Origin: Spirochaeta sp.
Lineage (GTDB): Bacteria; Spirochaetota; Spirochaetia; DSM-2461
NCBI GenBank assembly: GCA_030635565.1
Contig: DAOVYP010000001.1
Span: 1-25,955 of the forward strand
DNA length: 25,955 nt
Direction: 5' to 3'
Shown here: positions 1 to 8,102 of the stretch, piece by piece
Layout: each line of letters begins with the position of its first letter
How positions within the stretch are numbered: position 1 is the first letter of the stretch
Translations under genes and position numbers: made by a program
Notes under the pieces: generated by a model
The model's input: only the letters and a program-made list of their open reading frames with translations
Database searches by the model: none
What the model was told of the DNA's origin: nothing

Positions 1-702
1 CAGAAAAGGAGCTTCTGTAAAAGGAACGAGAACCAGAGCGAATACCCCGCAGAAGAGCATCTGTATCACCGTCAATACTCCCGGATGACAGACCCTCGAA
101 GCTTTGTCCAGAAGGACAACGTAAAAGGCATATCCCACCGCACCGAACAGGGTATAAAGATCGCCCTTGTTCATCCCGCCATCCATGATATCCCGAGCCA
201 TATACAGGATCCGAATGGGGCTTAAATCTCCGAACTTCAAAGGGCCTGTGGCCGGATCGGTGATGAAGGACAGTCCCCAGATAACCACGAATAGACCCAG
301 AAGATTCCCCCATCCGGGACGCTTCCTGAGAATGAGAAACTGGAGGAAGGGAACGTAAAGGGCGAAGGAGAAGGTGATGAATCCGGAACGGGCAACGGTG
401 GTATACTTGAGCCCGATGGTCTGACCGGCATAGCCGGCGAGCATACCCAGTCCGATGGCAAAACCCCAGAACCATGCCGCCGGGGTGAAGAGACGCCACC
501 TGACCGGTGAAGAATCTTCAATCTCGGAGCCGCTGTCCCGCAGGAGTATCGGCCAGGCAAGTGCCGTGGCCAGAAGAAAACGGATTCCCACCAGCAGCAT
601 GGGAGAGATATCCTCCAGGGCTCCCTTGATGACGGCAAAGGTTCCGCCCCAGATCAGTGTTGTGAGAACAAGCAGGCTTTCCGCCCGTATATCACGCTGC
701 AT
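1..702 (-). CDS. EamA/DMT-family transporter, 3' end cut by window edge
   Basis: An open frame runs from an ATG at 702 to the left edge, giving 234 residues without a stop. The N-terminus (MQRDIRAESLLVLTTLIWGG followed by TFAVIKGAL) is the classic first helix of EamA/DMT permeases, which usually have ten membrane helices in two EamA repeats. About seven hydrophobic segments are visible, so the second repeat continues outside the window. Substrates in this family range from amino acids to nucleotide sugars and drugs; none can be assigned here. An in-frame TGA sits just upstream, so the ATG is the first possible start. It has no Shine-Dalgarno sequence and is preceded directly by a 6-bp hairpin (705-719). 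The family call is sound; the function is unknown. Confidence 0.85.
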   Translation of the reverse strand, partial: MQRDIRAESLLVLTTLIWGGTFAVIKGALEDISPMLLVGIRFLLATALAWPILLRDSGSEIEDSSPVRWRLFTPAAWFWGFAIGLGMLAGYAGQTIGLKYTTVARSGFITFSFALYVPFLQFLILRKRPGWGNLLGLFVVIWGLSFITDPATGPLKFGDLSPIRILYMARDIMDGGMNKGDLYTLFGAVGYAFYVVLLDKASRVCHPGVLTVIQMLFCGVFALVLVPFTEAPFL

Positions 703-704
703 AA

Positions 705-719
705 ACGCTAAAATAGCGT
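705..719. repeat. Small inverted repeat directly before the DMT transporter start
   Basis: ACGCTA (705-710), three A residues and TAGCGT (714-719) form a perfect 6-bp stem. On the minus-strand transcript it ends two bases before the ATG at 702, where a ribosome binding site would be expected. It could be an operator, a translation-limiting hairpin or chance. Confidence 0.4.
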
Positions 720-754
720 CGATTCACGGTTTTTGGCTAGCAGCTTGTCGGACT

Positions 755-1231
755 TTACAATTTCGGTTCTTTCAGTGCCGGCGGTTCATCGAGGATGAAA
801 GACCAGATCATTCCCTGTGCCAGAGGCGGAAGGTTCTTGATTCGTTCGAGTGGATTCGATACATCATCGATGTAGATCCCTTCGGTCTCCCGCAGGCTGA
901 GATTTTCCACGATCCGTTTACCCTGAACGGCCTCCGGCGGCGGACCGGTACTGACCCGCCGCTTATCAATCTTCTTACCGGGTGTCTTAACCACGGGAGG
1001 AGGCGGGGCCGATTCTCCCGGAAACTCTTCCCTGGCGACCCGGACAGCCCTGGTCACCTTCTCCTCCAGATTGCGAAAACCTTCCGATATTTTCGATTCC
1101 GCCTGCTTCCCGTCAGTCTTCGCCGGTGTTTTCGCCTGGCCGGATTTCTTTCTGGAAACCCGGCGCATCACCCAGATTATCGCAATGACGATTGGAATGA
1201 TTCTGATCAGGTTTTCGAGTACGTCTCCCAC
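755..1231 (-). CDS. Small membrane-anchored hypothetical protein, third gene of the NfeD-FloA operon
   Basis: This 158-residue protein has one N-terminal membrane helix (about residues 8-22, IRIIPIVIAIIWVM) followed by basic residues (RRVSRKK). A charged, lysine- and proline-rich soluble part follows, predicted cytoplasmic by the positive-inside rule. The last third is more ordered-looking and ends PPALKEPKL. I do not recognise a domain. The start is GTG, three bases after the floA stop, with only weak GAG-type pairing upstream; the next ATG would remove the membrane helix. Its place after nfeD and floA mirrors yqfB in the Bacillus yqeZ-yqfA-yqfB operon, so a role at FloA membrane assemblies is possible but inferred from position only. 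Confidence 0.75.
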   Translation of the reverse strand: MGDVLENLIRIIPIVIAIIWVMRRVSRKKSGQAKTPAKTDGKQAESKISEGFRNLEEKVTRAVRVAREEFPGESAPPPPVVKTPGKKIDKRRVSTGPPPEAVQGKRIVENLSLRETEGIYIDDVSNPLERIKNLPPLAQGMIWSFILDEPPALKEPKL

Positions 1232-1234
1232 GAT

Positions 1235-2239
1235 TTATTCGCTCGTTTCCGGGGGTTTGGTCTGGTCGCCCAGGCTCTTTCTCATGTCGGTGTCGGCCTG
1301 GAGATTCCGAAGCTTGTAATAATCCATGATACCCAGATTGCCGTCTCTGAAGGACTGGGCAATGGCCTGGGGTATTTCGGCCTCTGCAAGGACTACCTTG
1401 GCTCGGTTTTCCTGCACCTCGGCCTGCATCTCCTGTTCCCTGGCCCTGGCGGCCGCACGGCGCTGTTCGGCTTCGGCCTGGAACCGGCGAAGGTCGGCTT
1501 CGGCCTGATCGGCCTGGAGCTTGGCGCCGATGTTGGAGCCGACATCGATGTCGGCAATATCGATGGAAAGAATCTCGAAAGCCGTACCGGCATCCAACCC
1601 TTTTTCCAGAACCCTCTTGGAGATGTTGTCCGGATTCTCCAGAACGTCCTTGTATGTGAGGGCCGAACCGATGGTGGTGACGATTCCTTCGCCGACCCTG
1701 GCGATAATGGTTTCCTCCGAGGCGCCGCCGATGAGAGCATCGATGTTCACCCTTACAGTCACACGAGCCTTGGCCTTGAGCTGTATACCGTCCTTGGCCA
1801 CGGCATCGATGGTTATCTTGCCCGTCTCGGGATTGGGGCAGTCGATCACCTTGGGGTTAACACTGGTTTTCACCGCTTCCAGGACATCGCGGCCTGCAAG
1901 GTCGATGGCCGCCGCCCGCTCAAAGGGCAGATCTATCTTTGCTTTGGCCGCCGCTATCAGAGCTCGAGAGACCCGAACAATGTCACCACCGGTGAGAAAA
2001 TGAGTTTCCAGCAGATCTGTATGGATTGGCATGCCCCCTTTCACCAGCATAATGCGGCTGTCGACGACTACCCTGGCATTCACCTTTCGGATCCACATAC
2101 CCACCAGGCGTCCGAGACCTACAGAAGCACCGGATACCAGGGCCCGAAGCCACAGACCGAAAAATTTGATCAGGATGATGACGAAGAAGAGGCCCAGTAT
2201 GGCCGCGGCTGCATAGAGAACGAATACAAAGATTCCCAT
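1235..2239 (-). CDS. floA: Flotillin-like protein FloA (UPF0365/YqfA family)
   Basis: At 334 residues this matches the usual length of FloA. One N-terminal membrane hairpin or helix (about 3-28) is followed by the conserved region around [18 protein letters not shown] and [21 protein letters not shown], both signatures of the UPF0365 family. The SPFH-like domain covers about 45-230. An Ala/Glu/Gln-rich coiled coil (about 235-300) and a short polar tail follow. FloA proteins form dynamic membrane foci that organise fluid or raft-like domains and scaffold other membrane proteins. The ATG overlaps the stop of the upstream protease gene by one base (TAATG) and has a strong GGAGG, so the two proteins are probably made together. 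Confidence 0.95.
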   Translation of the reverse strand: MGIFVFVLYAAAAILGLFFVIILIKFFGLWLRALVSGASVGLGRLVGMWIRKVNARVVVDSRIMLVKGGMPIHTDLLETHFLTGGDIVRVSRALIAAAKAKIDLPFERAAAIDLAGRDVLEAVKTSVNPKVIDCPNPETGKITIDAVAKDGIQLKAKARVTVRVNIDALIGGASEETIIARVGEGIVTTIGSALTYKDVLENPDNISKRVLEKGLDAGTAFEILSIDIADIDVGSNIGAKLQADQAEADLRRFQAEAEQRRAAARAREQEMQAEVQENRAKVVLAEAEIPQAIAQSFRDGNLGIMDYYKLRNLQADTDMRKSLGDQTKPPETSE

Positions 2240-3771
2240 TATTCCTCCTTGGCGGAGACGACAACTTTGACACCGTCGGTCCGCAGCACGACAACTTGCG
2301 TGCCTTTATCATAATATTCGCCGTCGGTTTCCGCGACGACGGTCCGATTTTCCAGTCTGATTTTACCAACGGGTCTCAGATCTGTGAGGGCCAGGCCCAC
2401 CGCTCCTTCAGAAACCGGTAACTCGGCGGATTCATCGGTTTTTTCCGGTGTATCCTCGGCCGATTCTTTACGTTTTCGGCGCCTTGAGAATCCCGCATAA
2501 CCGGGATCACCGGGGCCATGAAGAACAAGACGGTCGAATATTCCCGCCCGGGGCAGAGCTGCCATAATAACTCCTATCATAACGATACCACCGAATAAAC
2601 CGATTCCTACAATGCTGATGTTCCGCCGGACTATGGTCCATTGCCAATCGAATTCGGGCCAGTAAAAATCCTGAAGACTGAAAACCAGGGATCCCAGAAT
2701 GAGAGCAATGCCGGCGATGCCGGCGATGCCGAACCCAGGGATGACGAAAATTTCCAGAAGCAGAAGGACGACGCCGATGAGGAACATCAGTATCTCTACG
2801 GGGCCTAGATTTCCCATCAATCCGCTGGCGCCGAACACAACGGCGAAACAGATCAGTGCAATGGTACCGGGAACTCCGAATCCGGGACTGGTGATTTCCA
2901 GATATAGAGCCACGAGACCGGCAATGAGAAGGAGACTGGTCATCGCCCCGCTGGTGAGAAGTGTAATGATCGAGTCCGCACGGCTCTTCTCCAGGACGAC
3001 AGTGTCTTCCGGTGTGAAACCGAAAGTTGAAATAAGTTCGTCCCTGGTGGCTACGGTGCCGGATGAAACACCGTAACGCTCCATTTCTCCTGCAGTGAGG
3101 GTGAGAAGCTTGCCTGAGTCGCTAACGGTTCTTCCGATTTCGAAATCAATGCCTTTACGCTCCATCTCCTCGATATCCGTCGCCGTCGCCAGGGATTCAA
3201 GCCCGTCTATAGTAACAACCTTAAGAACGACATCAACGTCCACCATGGCCAGAGCCACGCCGATGGGATAACCATTCTTTTCGGCCAGGGCGGCCATCTG
3301 CCCACGAACGGCGCTCACGGTTTTTTCCTCGGCAACCTGCATGCCTTCAGAAGTCTGATAGACCGGGGCCGCTGCACCCATGGAAGTACCAGGGGCCATC
3401 CAGAGTTCCGAATTTGAAAAAGCCATCAGGGCGCCGGCGGACCAGCTCACCCCACGTCCCCCGCTGTCTGAGGGTACGTAGGCCACAGTCCTGGCCCAGG
3501 AGACCGAACCGATTTTGCTGGCGATTTCAAGGGCGGTATCAACCCTGCCGCCGAAAGTATCGATTTCGATGATGATGAGTTCGGCCCCGGCTCTCTCGGC
3601 GGTCTCAAGGGAACGGCCGAGAAAAACGCCGAGGTAGCGGTCGACATCCTCCCTCAGGGGAATAACATATACTTTTGCCGGAATTATTTCGGCCGCCCTT
3701 TCTTCAACAGCTGAGAGAAGTGATATAGAAAACAGCAGCGGAACAATGATGGCCGGAAACAGACGACGCAC
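2239..3771 (-). CDS. NfeD-family membrane-bound serine protease (ClpP-class, YqeZ-like)
   Basis: This is a long NfeD protein of 510 residues from the GTG at 3771. A signal/anchor helix comes first ([20 protein letters not shown]), then a ClpP-class protease domain of about 200 residues. By analogy to the archaeal 1510-N protease, the nucleophile should be Ser111 in the SAGA motif and the base Lys150 in [10 protein letters not shown]. Several membrane helices follow (about 270-405), then a C-terminal NfeD OB-fold ending VVVSAKEE. NfeD and flotillin-like genes are typically paired, and the protease is thought to act on membrane proteins or with the flotillin scaffold. An upstream ATG at 3801 adds ten residues but has no ribosome binding site, whereas the GTG has GGGAGG five bases ahead. 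A TTGACT (3831-3836) upstream could be a -35 box, but its -10 is poor. Confidence 0.93.
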   Translation of the reverse strand: MRRLFPAIIVPLLFSISLLSAVEERAAEIIPAKVYVIPLREDVDRYLGVFLGRSLETAERAGAELIIIEIDTFGGRVDTALEIASKIGSVSWARTVAYVPSDSGGRGVSWSAGALMAFSNSELWMAPGTSMGAAAPVYQTSEGMQVAEEKTVSAVRGQMAALAEKNGYPIGVALAMVDVDVVLKVVTIDGLESLATATDIEEMERKGIDFEIGRTVSDSGKLLTLTAGEMERYGVSSGTVATRDELISTFGFTPEDTVVLEKSRADSIITLLTSGAMTSLLLIAGLVALYLEITSPGFGVPGTIALICFAVVFGASGLMGNLGPVEILMFLIGVVLLLLEIFVIPGFGIAGIAGIALILGSLVFSLQDFYWPEFDWQWTIVRRNISIVGIGLFGGIVMIGVIMAALPRAGIFDRLVLHGPGDPGYAGFSRRRKRKESAEDTPEKTDESAELPVSEGAVGLALTDLRPVGKIRLENRTVVAETDGEYYDKGTQVVVLRTDGVKVVVSAKEE

Positions 3772-3776
3772 AAAAT

Positions 3777-3782
3777 CCTCCC
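3777..3782 (-). promoter_or_regulatory. Ribosome binding site fixing the nfeD-like gene start
   Basis: GGGAGG on the minus strand lies five bases before the GTG at 3771. It supports that GTG over the upstream ATG at 3801, and the resulting N-terminus is a clean signal peptide starting with two arginines. Confidence 0.7.
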
Positions 3783-3846
3783 ATGAATTATGTAATCTCA
3801 TGATTTCAGCATGAGACCCACGAGAATAGAAGTCAACAGCAGGGAA

Positions 3847-5526
3847 TCAGGTCCTTGGCATCTCCACTATGGCCTCGGATACATTCAGAGAACTGTCTCC
3901 GATATGTTCCAGATGCCTGACGATGTCCATAAATATAAGCTCGCCCTTCACATCTACATCCTCTTCCCTTTCGATGGTACGCCGGGAGCGTTTCCGGAGC
4001 TTGTCACGCATCTTATCAATACCATTTTCCATCTCATTGGCTACTTTAATGTCGTAATCATCCAGCTTGCGGTCCAGGAAATCCTGGTTGTATTTCAGAA
4101 AGTCCAACACCTGAGAAGTGTATGTCATCAGCTCGTCGTCACCCTGTTCATGGAACTGCCAGCCTTTATTGTGAAGCTTGTTCAGCAGCAGGCCGATGCC
4201 GAAAGTGCTGTCGGCAACTGATTCCAGCTCATTGGCAATGCGGTGCTGGGCGGCCACAGTCCTGGACTGGTCATGACCAAGGGGCTGCCGGATGCACTTC
4301 GTGAGATAGCCGATCATCTGTTCCTGCATATCGTCAACCCTCTGTTCACGCAGGATCATCTCGTCCTTTCTCTTTTCGAAATCCTTTGGATTGAGGGCCC
4401 CGTTCATCACAAGCATAAGCATGTCATAAGCCTCACCGGCCATGGATGCAAGATCGTGGCGTACGGTGATGAGGTTGGAAGCCACGGCGTCGGTAATATT
4501 CCACGGGACAACCTTGAGTTCATAAGGGGTCTTGATTGACATCGATGCGTCATCCTTCACCATCTTCTCAACGAGGCGGCTCATCGGACCGATGAATCCC
4601 ACGAGAAGCAGGGTATTGGCGATGTTGAAAAGGGTATGGAACATCGACAGGTGGAAGGGAATGTTTGTCGGATCACTGACTTCACCGGGTACAAGAACGT
4701 CAACCATCCTTGTAAACGGGTTGAATACCGCAAGCATCCACAGCACACCGATGATGTTGAAAAGCATGTGGGCCCGGGCCGTTCTCCTGGCTGTTGCGTT
4801 CATCGGTATCGAAGCCAGGAATGCTGTAATGGTGGTACCGATGTTCTCCCCCAGAATAACGGCGGCTGCAATCGGAAAATCAATCCATCCTTTGAAGGCC
4901 ATGGTGATGGTAATTGTCATGGCGGCGGATGACGACTGAACGATTACCGTGAGAAGCGTCCCGATCAGGACGAAAAGAAGAGTCGAACCGAAACCCATCT
5001 GAGACCAGTTGGACAGGAACGCCAGAACCTCGGGGTTGTTCTTGATATCGGGTACCGAATCCTTCATAAAGCTCAGGCCCAGGAACAGCAGCCCGAAACC
5101 GATGAGAATGTCCGCGATTTCCCGCCGCCTGGTTCGGCCGCTGAAATACAATGGTATGGCCACCGCAATGACGGGGAGAGCCACGTCGGCAATGTTGAAT
5201 TTGAAACCGACGATGGAAACGATCCATGCGGTGAGGGTGGTGCCGATGTTGGCCCCCATAATGACACCGAGAGACTGTTTAACGGTTATCAGGCCGGCGT
5301 TCACCAGACTCACCAGGAGTACCGTCGTCGCCGAAGATGACTGTATGAGAGATGTCACACCAACACCGGTAAGAATGCCGGCGAAACGGTTCTCAGTCAT
5401 TGTGTGAAGAACCGATTTCAGACGGCTTCCCGCCCGATTCTGAATCCCGTCGCTCATGATACGCATACCCACGAGAAACACACCGATACCGCCGATCAGA
5501 TTCAATAGCTGGAGAAAACCTTTCAT
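3847..5526 (-). CDS. Na+/phosphate cotransporter family protein with PhoU-like C-terminal domain
   Basis: This 559-residue membrane protein has the duplicated Na/Pi-cotransporter (NptA/PNaS, YjbB-like) signature. QSSSATT occurs at 62-68 and GANIGTT at 91-97; the second copy has QSSSAAMT at 197-204 and GENIGTT at 226-232. The paired QSSS motifs are known in this family to form the substrate and sodium site. About eight hydrophobic segments precede residue 320, and a helical PhoU-like domain fills about 345-555. The family imports or exports inorganic phosphate with sodium; the PhoU part probably regulates it. The start is ATG with GGAG eight bases ahead. It has its own upstream region (5527-5640) and appears monocistronic. 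Substrate direction is not readable from sequence. Confidence 0.92.
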   Translation of the reverse strand: MKGFLQLLNLIGGIGVFLVGMRIMSDGIQNRAGSRLKSVLHTMTENRFAGILTGVGVTSLIQSSSATTVLLVSLVNAGLITVKQSLGVIMGANIGTTLTAWIVSIVGFKFNIADVALPVIAVAIPLYFSGRTRRREIADILIGFGLLFLGLSFMKDSVPDIKNNPEVLAFLSNWSQMGFGSTLLFVLIGTLLTVIVQSSSAAMTITITMAFKGWIDFPIAAAVILGENIGTTITAFLASIPMNATARRTARAHMLFNIIGVLWMLAVFNPFTRMVDVLVPGEVSDPTNIPFHLSMFHTLFNIANTLLLVGFIGPMSRLVEKMVKDDASMSIKTPYELKVVPWNITDAVASNLITVRHDLASMAGEAYDMLMLVMNGALNPKDFEKRKDEMILREQRVDDMQEQMIGYLTKCIRQPLGHDQSRTVAAQHRIANELESVADSTFGIGLLLNKLHNKGWQFHEQGDDELMTYTSQVLDFLKYNQDFLDRKLDDYDIKVANEMENGIDKMRDKLRKRSRRTIEREEDVDVKGELIFMDIVRHLEHIGDSSLNVSEAIVEMPRT

Positions 5527-5605
5527 GTCATCACTCCGGATAAATGAAAATCAGAATTAGCGAGGTCATTTCAAAACAATAAAATAGATATTCGACCCCA
5601 TAATC

Positions 5606-5639
5606 AGGATCTTGCAAAATGGTTACTTTGAAAGATCCT
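5606..5639. repeat. 8-bp inverted repeat in the divergent promoter region
   Basis: AGGATCTT (5606-5613) and AAGATCCT (5632-5639) are exact inverted copies separated by 18 bases. This could be a regulator site with widely spaced half-sites, or a hairpin in the leader of the phosphate cotransporter transcript. It has no T-run, so it is not a clear terminator. Confidence 0.45.
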
Positions 5640-5652
5640 AAGCCTATGATTG

Positions 5653-5675
5653 TTTCTAACAATAATAGTTAGAAA
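5653..5675. repeat. Perfect 8-bp palindrome with 7-base spacer, likely operator
   Basis: TTTCTAAC (5653-5660), AATAATA and GTTAGAAA (5668-5675) make a perfect AT-rich inverted repeat, 23 bases overall, about 57 bases upstream of the TATAAT box. The size and symmetry fit a dimeric helix-turn-helix regulator better than a terminator. Confidence 0.5.
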
Positions 5676-5731
5676 TAGCGAGACCCGCCCTCTTCATAAA
5701 GCGGAGATGTTTGCCCAATGGCTTTGGAACG

Positions 5732-5737
5732 TATAAT
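5732..5737 (+). promoter_or_regulatory. Consensus -10 box (TATAAT) for the acyltransferase gene
   Basis: TATAAT is an exact sigma-70 -10 hexamer. The best -35 candidate, TTTGCC at 5710-5715 with a 16-base spacer, is weak, which would suit an activated promoter. The start of transcription would be near 5744, leaving a leader of roughly 158 bases before the ATG at 5902. Confidence 0.45.
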
Positions 5738-5823
5738 CTAGTGTGGTGACCCGCTGATTCACACTCATGAGCAGCACCAGGGTGGCTTTGTCGTAATGTT
5801 CACGGACAATCCCGCTCACGGAA

Positions 5824-5864
5824 TGTGATGCTTATTTATGCAAAGAAATCATCGGGACATCACA
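5824..5864. repeat. 7-bp inverted repeat in the acyltransferase leader
   Basis: TGTGATG (5824-5830) and CATCACA (5858-5864) are exact inverted copies 27 bases apart, in the predicted 5' leader about 40 bases before the coding start. The arms resemble CRP half-sites, but the spacing is far too long for a single CRP site. An RNA hairpin is the simpler reading. Confidence 0.4.
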
Positions 5865-5901
5865 CGAGATGAATAATTGATACTCAAGGACTGGCCTGCT
5901 G

Positions 5902-6798
5902 ATGTTTTTCCGAAAACTCGAATCAGATCTGAGAGACGGCCCGCGGGTCCGTGTCGCCGTAGCAGGTGCGGCCGGGGATGAGATTTTTTCATCACTCAGA
6001 CTCTCGGAGAAGTTGGGAATTACAGAGGCCCTGCTTGTGGGGAAAAAAGAAGATGCCATGGCCGGAGCGGACCGAGCCGGTATGGAATGTTTTTCCATTC
6101 TCGAGGCAGACGGTGAAGAAGAGTCCGCCGAAAAAGCGGTGGAGGCCGTTCGGGACGGTCTGGCCGATCTTCTCATGAAGGGTAAAGTTTCCACCGCAGT
6201 GCTGCTCAAGGCCGTTCTGTCGGAAAAAACGGTGTTTTCCAGAGGAAAACTGCTCTCACATCTTGTGGTGATGGAAGCTCCCGACGGACACATTCTGGGA
6301 ATCACCGACGGCGGTATGAACATCAGCCCAAATCTCTCCCAGAAGAGGATCATCCTGGAATCCGCTGTAGAGGCTTTCCAGGCATTGGGAATTGAAGTTC
6401 CCAAAGTGGCGGTTCTTGCAGCCATGGAAAAAGAGAATCCCAAAATTCCCGAATCCCTTGATGCCGGTAACCTCAGCCGTCTCCAGGACAGTGGGGAAAT
6501 CACCGGTTGTATCGTCGAAGGCCCGATGGCACTGGATCTGGCGGTGAACCCGGAAGCCTGCCGCCTGAAGAATTACCAGGGTAAGATTCAGGGGAATGCG
6601 AATATACTCCTGGCACCGGACATCTCAGCCGGCAATATCCTGGGTAAATCCCTTGTTCATCTCGCCGGATGGAGAGGCGGAGGACTCGTGGTCGGAGCCG
6701 GTCGCCCTATCATCCTTCTCTCCCGTAGCGATACCTCCGAGGAGAAATACAATTCCATACTCCTGTCCATTGCCATGTTTCGGAATCGGGACCGATGA
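5902..6798 (+). CDS. Phosphate acetyl/butyryltransferase family protein
   Basis: This 298-residue protein has the length and layout of phosphotransbutyrylase (PTA_PTB family). That enzyme moves an acyl group between CoA and phosphate in acid fermentation or branched-chain acid breakdown. Recognisable parts are VAVAGAAGDE near the N-terminus, LMKGKVSTAVLLKAVL in the middle, GITDGGMNI, and the C-terminal NILLAPDISAGNILGKSL and VVGAGRPIILLSR. The usual partner, an acyl kinase (butyrate or acetate kinase), is not adjacent; the next gene downstream runs the other way. An AAGGA lies about 12 bases before the ATG, a loose spacing, and an in-frame TGA upstream excludes longer ATG starts. Acyl chain preference cannot be told from sequence. 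Confidence 0.88.
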   Translation: MFFRKLESDLRDGPRVRVAVAGAAGDEIFSSLRLSEKLGITEALLVGKKEDAMAGADRAGMECFSILEADGEEESAEKAVEAVRDGLADLLMKGKVSTAVLLKAVLSEKTVFSRGKLLSHLVVMEAPDGHILGITDGGMNISPNLSQKRIILESAVEAFQALGIEVPKVAVLAAMEKENPKIPESLDAGNLSRLQDSGEITGCIVEGPMALDLAVNPEACRLKNYQGKIQGNANILLAPDISAGNILGKSLVHLAGWRGGGLVVGAGRPIILLSRSDTSEEKYNSILLSIAMFRNRDR

Positions 6799-6801
6799 AA
6801 A

Positions 6802-8051
6802 TCAGTTGAATCGCAATGAAGACGGGATATCAAGACGAAGAATTCGCCGTGTGGAAACTGCGGCCACCAGAACAGCCAGACCGATCCCGAGTATCAAGGC
6901 ATAGAGATAGCCCTGCCAATGCCAGGATCCGTAAAATATCCCGGTCATGCGGTATCCGAAATTCGAGTCCCGCATGATAGCCGAGTAATCCAGCCCGTAT
7001 TTCACCAGTGGGATATTCACCAGGGCTCCCACAAGTATGCCTATGAAACTACCCACAGCACCGATCCCCGCCGACTCCAGAAGAAACATGTGCCGGATTT
7101 TTCTGTCGGCCATACCCAGGGCACGCATCATACCGATTTCCCTGCTGCGCTCATAAACTGCCATCAGCATTGTATTTGAGATACCCACTGCTGCAATGAT
7201 GAGAATGAGGAATATCACGGTTCCGCTTCCCGAATACTCGGCTGCCATCACCGCCACATAGTCGGCGGCCTGAACATCCCAGGGGGAATACTCCAAACCG
7301 GCTTCCTCCACGAGGTCCACCAAACTGTCGGACCTGTTGATGCCAAGCTCCGCACCCGGCCAGGTGATATACAACGACGTCACCTCTCGGTCCATCTCCA
7401 GATACATATCCGCAGTGTCCAGGCTTACATAGAAGCCTTCCCTGTTAATCACCGGATTCGGACTGTCCAGGATACCGACTATTTCCAGATCGATGGTCTG
7501 AAAATATCCATCCCTGGTCTCGGTAACGGCAATAATCGGCGCAGCTACTGACGCTCCGATATCCTCGGCAAACCAGCGGCCTATCAGGGCGCCGTCCTCG
7601 CCCTCCAGAAGCCAACGGCCTTCTCCAAGGGTGTCCCGGAGTCGAAACACCGTACTATCCCTGATTGGATCTATGGCAATAATCCGGGCCGGAACATTCC
7701 CGTCCTCAGGATATGGATCCCGGAAAAACACCATATCCGCACCGAAAGTGATGCGGGGTGTGACATCCATTCCCGCAGCCTCGAGATCAGATGCCAGTTT
7801 TTCCCAGGCGAATGATTTGCCCAGGGGAAGGGAATCCCTGTCGTCCATATACCCCGTGCCGGCAGCCATGGCGTCGGCTGTTTCGTACCACCGGAGGTTA
7901 CGTACCGATTCTTCAGCGGCTCCCGTAAGGATGGAATCGATCCAGATGTACATGGTGAGACCGAATGCGATGGCGCTTGCGGTGATAAGGGTACGCCGCT
8001 TGTACCGCAGGAGGTTTTTGAAGGCCAGTCCGACAACCCATTTTTTTTCAT
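6802..8051 (-). CDS. ABC transporter permease (FtsX/MacB-LolE type), start out of frame across an A8 tract
   Basis: The permease frame is clear from about 8048 down to the TAA at 6802. It has an N-terminal helix after NLLRYKRRT, a large extracytoplasmic domain, three C-terminal helices with NTMLMAVYERSREIGMMRALG, and the end RILRLDIPSSLRFN. It is a close paralog of the permease at 11402-12646. The natural start, ATG at 8051 with AGG six bases ahead, is followed by eight A residues and then TGG; this puts the ATG one base out of frame with the permease. In frame there is no ATG, GTG or TTG until a TTG at 8163, which lies inside the upstream beta-barrel gene. Nine A residues would give MKKKWVVGLAFKNLL, matching the paralogs. 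A sequencing error, a phase-variable tract, transcript slippage or -1 frameshifting at A-AAA-AAT are all possible. It is the last gene of the operon. Confidence 0.85.
8041..8048 (-). repeat. A8 homopolymer tract at the permease start
   Basis: Eight A residues on the coding (minus) strand immediately follow the ATG at 8051-8049. Adding one A or removing two would fuse the ATG to the permease frame. In the ATG frame the tract ends as A-AAA-AAT, a possible -1 slippery heptamer. Confidence 0.7.
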
Positions 8052-8102
8052 AATTGCCTGATCCCTTCAGGACGGTTCGCCATCGAACCCGCCGTTCCCC
8101 GA

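Larger units (their letters stand above)
5527..5901. other. 375-base divergent intergenic region with inverted repeats
   Basis: This is the only gap over 300 bases. It separates the divergent phosphate cotransporter and acyltransferase genes. It contains two 8-bp inverted repeats (5606-5639 and 5653-5675), a TATAAT box (5732-5737) and a 7-bp inverted repeat (5824-5864). Two micro-frames overlap as TAATG: 9 codons plus stop at 5767-5796, and 10 codons plus stop at 5796-5828. I see no tRNA-like fold or known riboswitch core. Confidence 0.6.

Noticed and set aside
455..2314. A 619-codon open frame on the plus strand opposite floA and the small membrane gene
   Set aside because: It has no recognisable domain and no ribosome binding site. 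It lies antisense to floA, whose family features are unmistakable. Long antisense frames are expected from this codon usage.
2706..2731. Short tandem repeat (GCCGGCGAT units) inside the NfeD gene
   Set aside because: It encodes a GIAGIAG stretch in a membrane helix. Two to three copies of a 9-base unit inside a conserved region are unremarkable.
5767..5828. Leader peptides before the acyltransferase gene
   Set aside because: The two overlapping micro-frames (9 and 10 codons) have no clear ribosome binding sites and no run of a regulatory codon, so they are kept only as a note under the intergenic region.
5824..5864. CRP/FNR-type site suggested by TGTGA and TCACA arms
   Set aside because: The arms are separated by over 30 bases rather than about six, so one CRP dimer could not bind both; treated as a simple inverted repeat.
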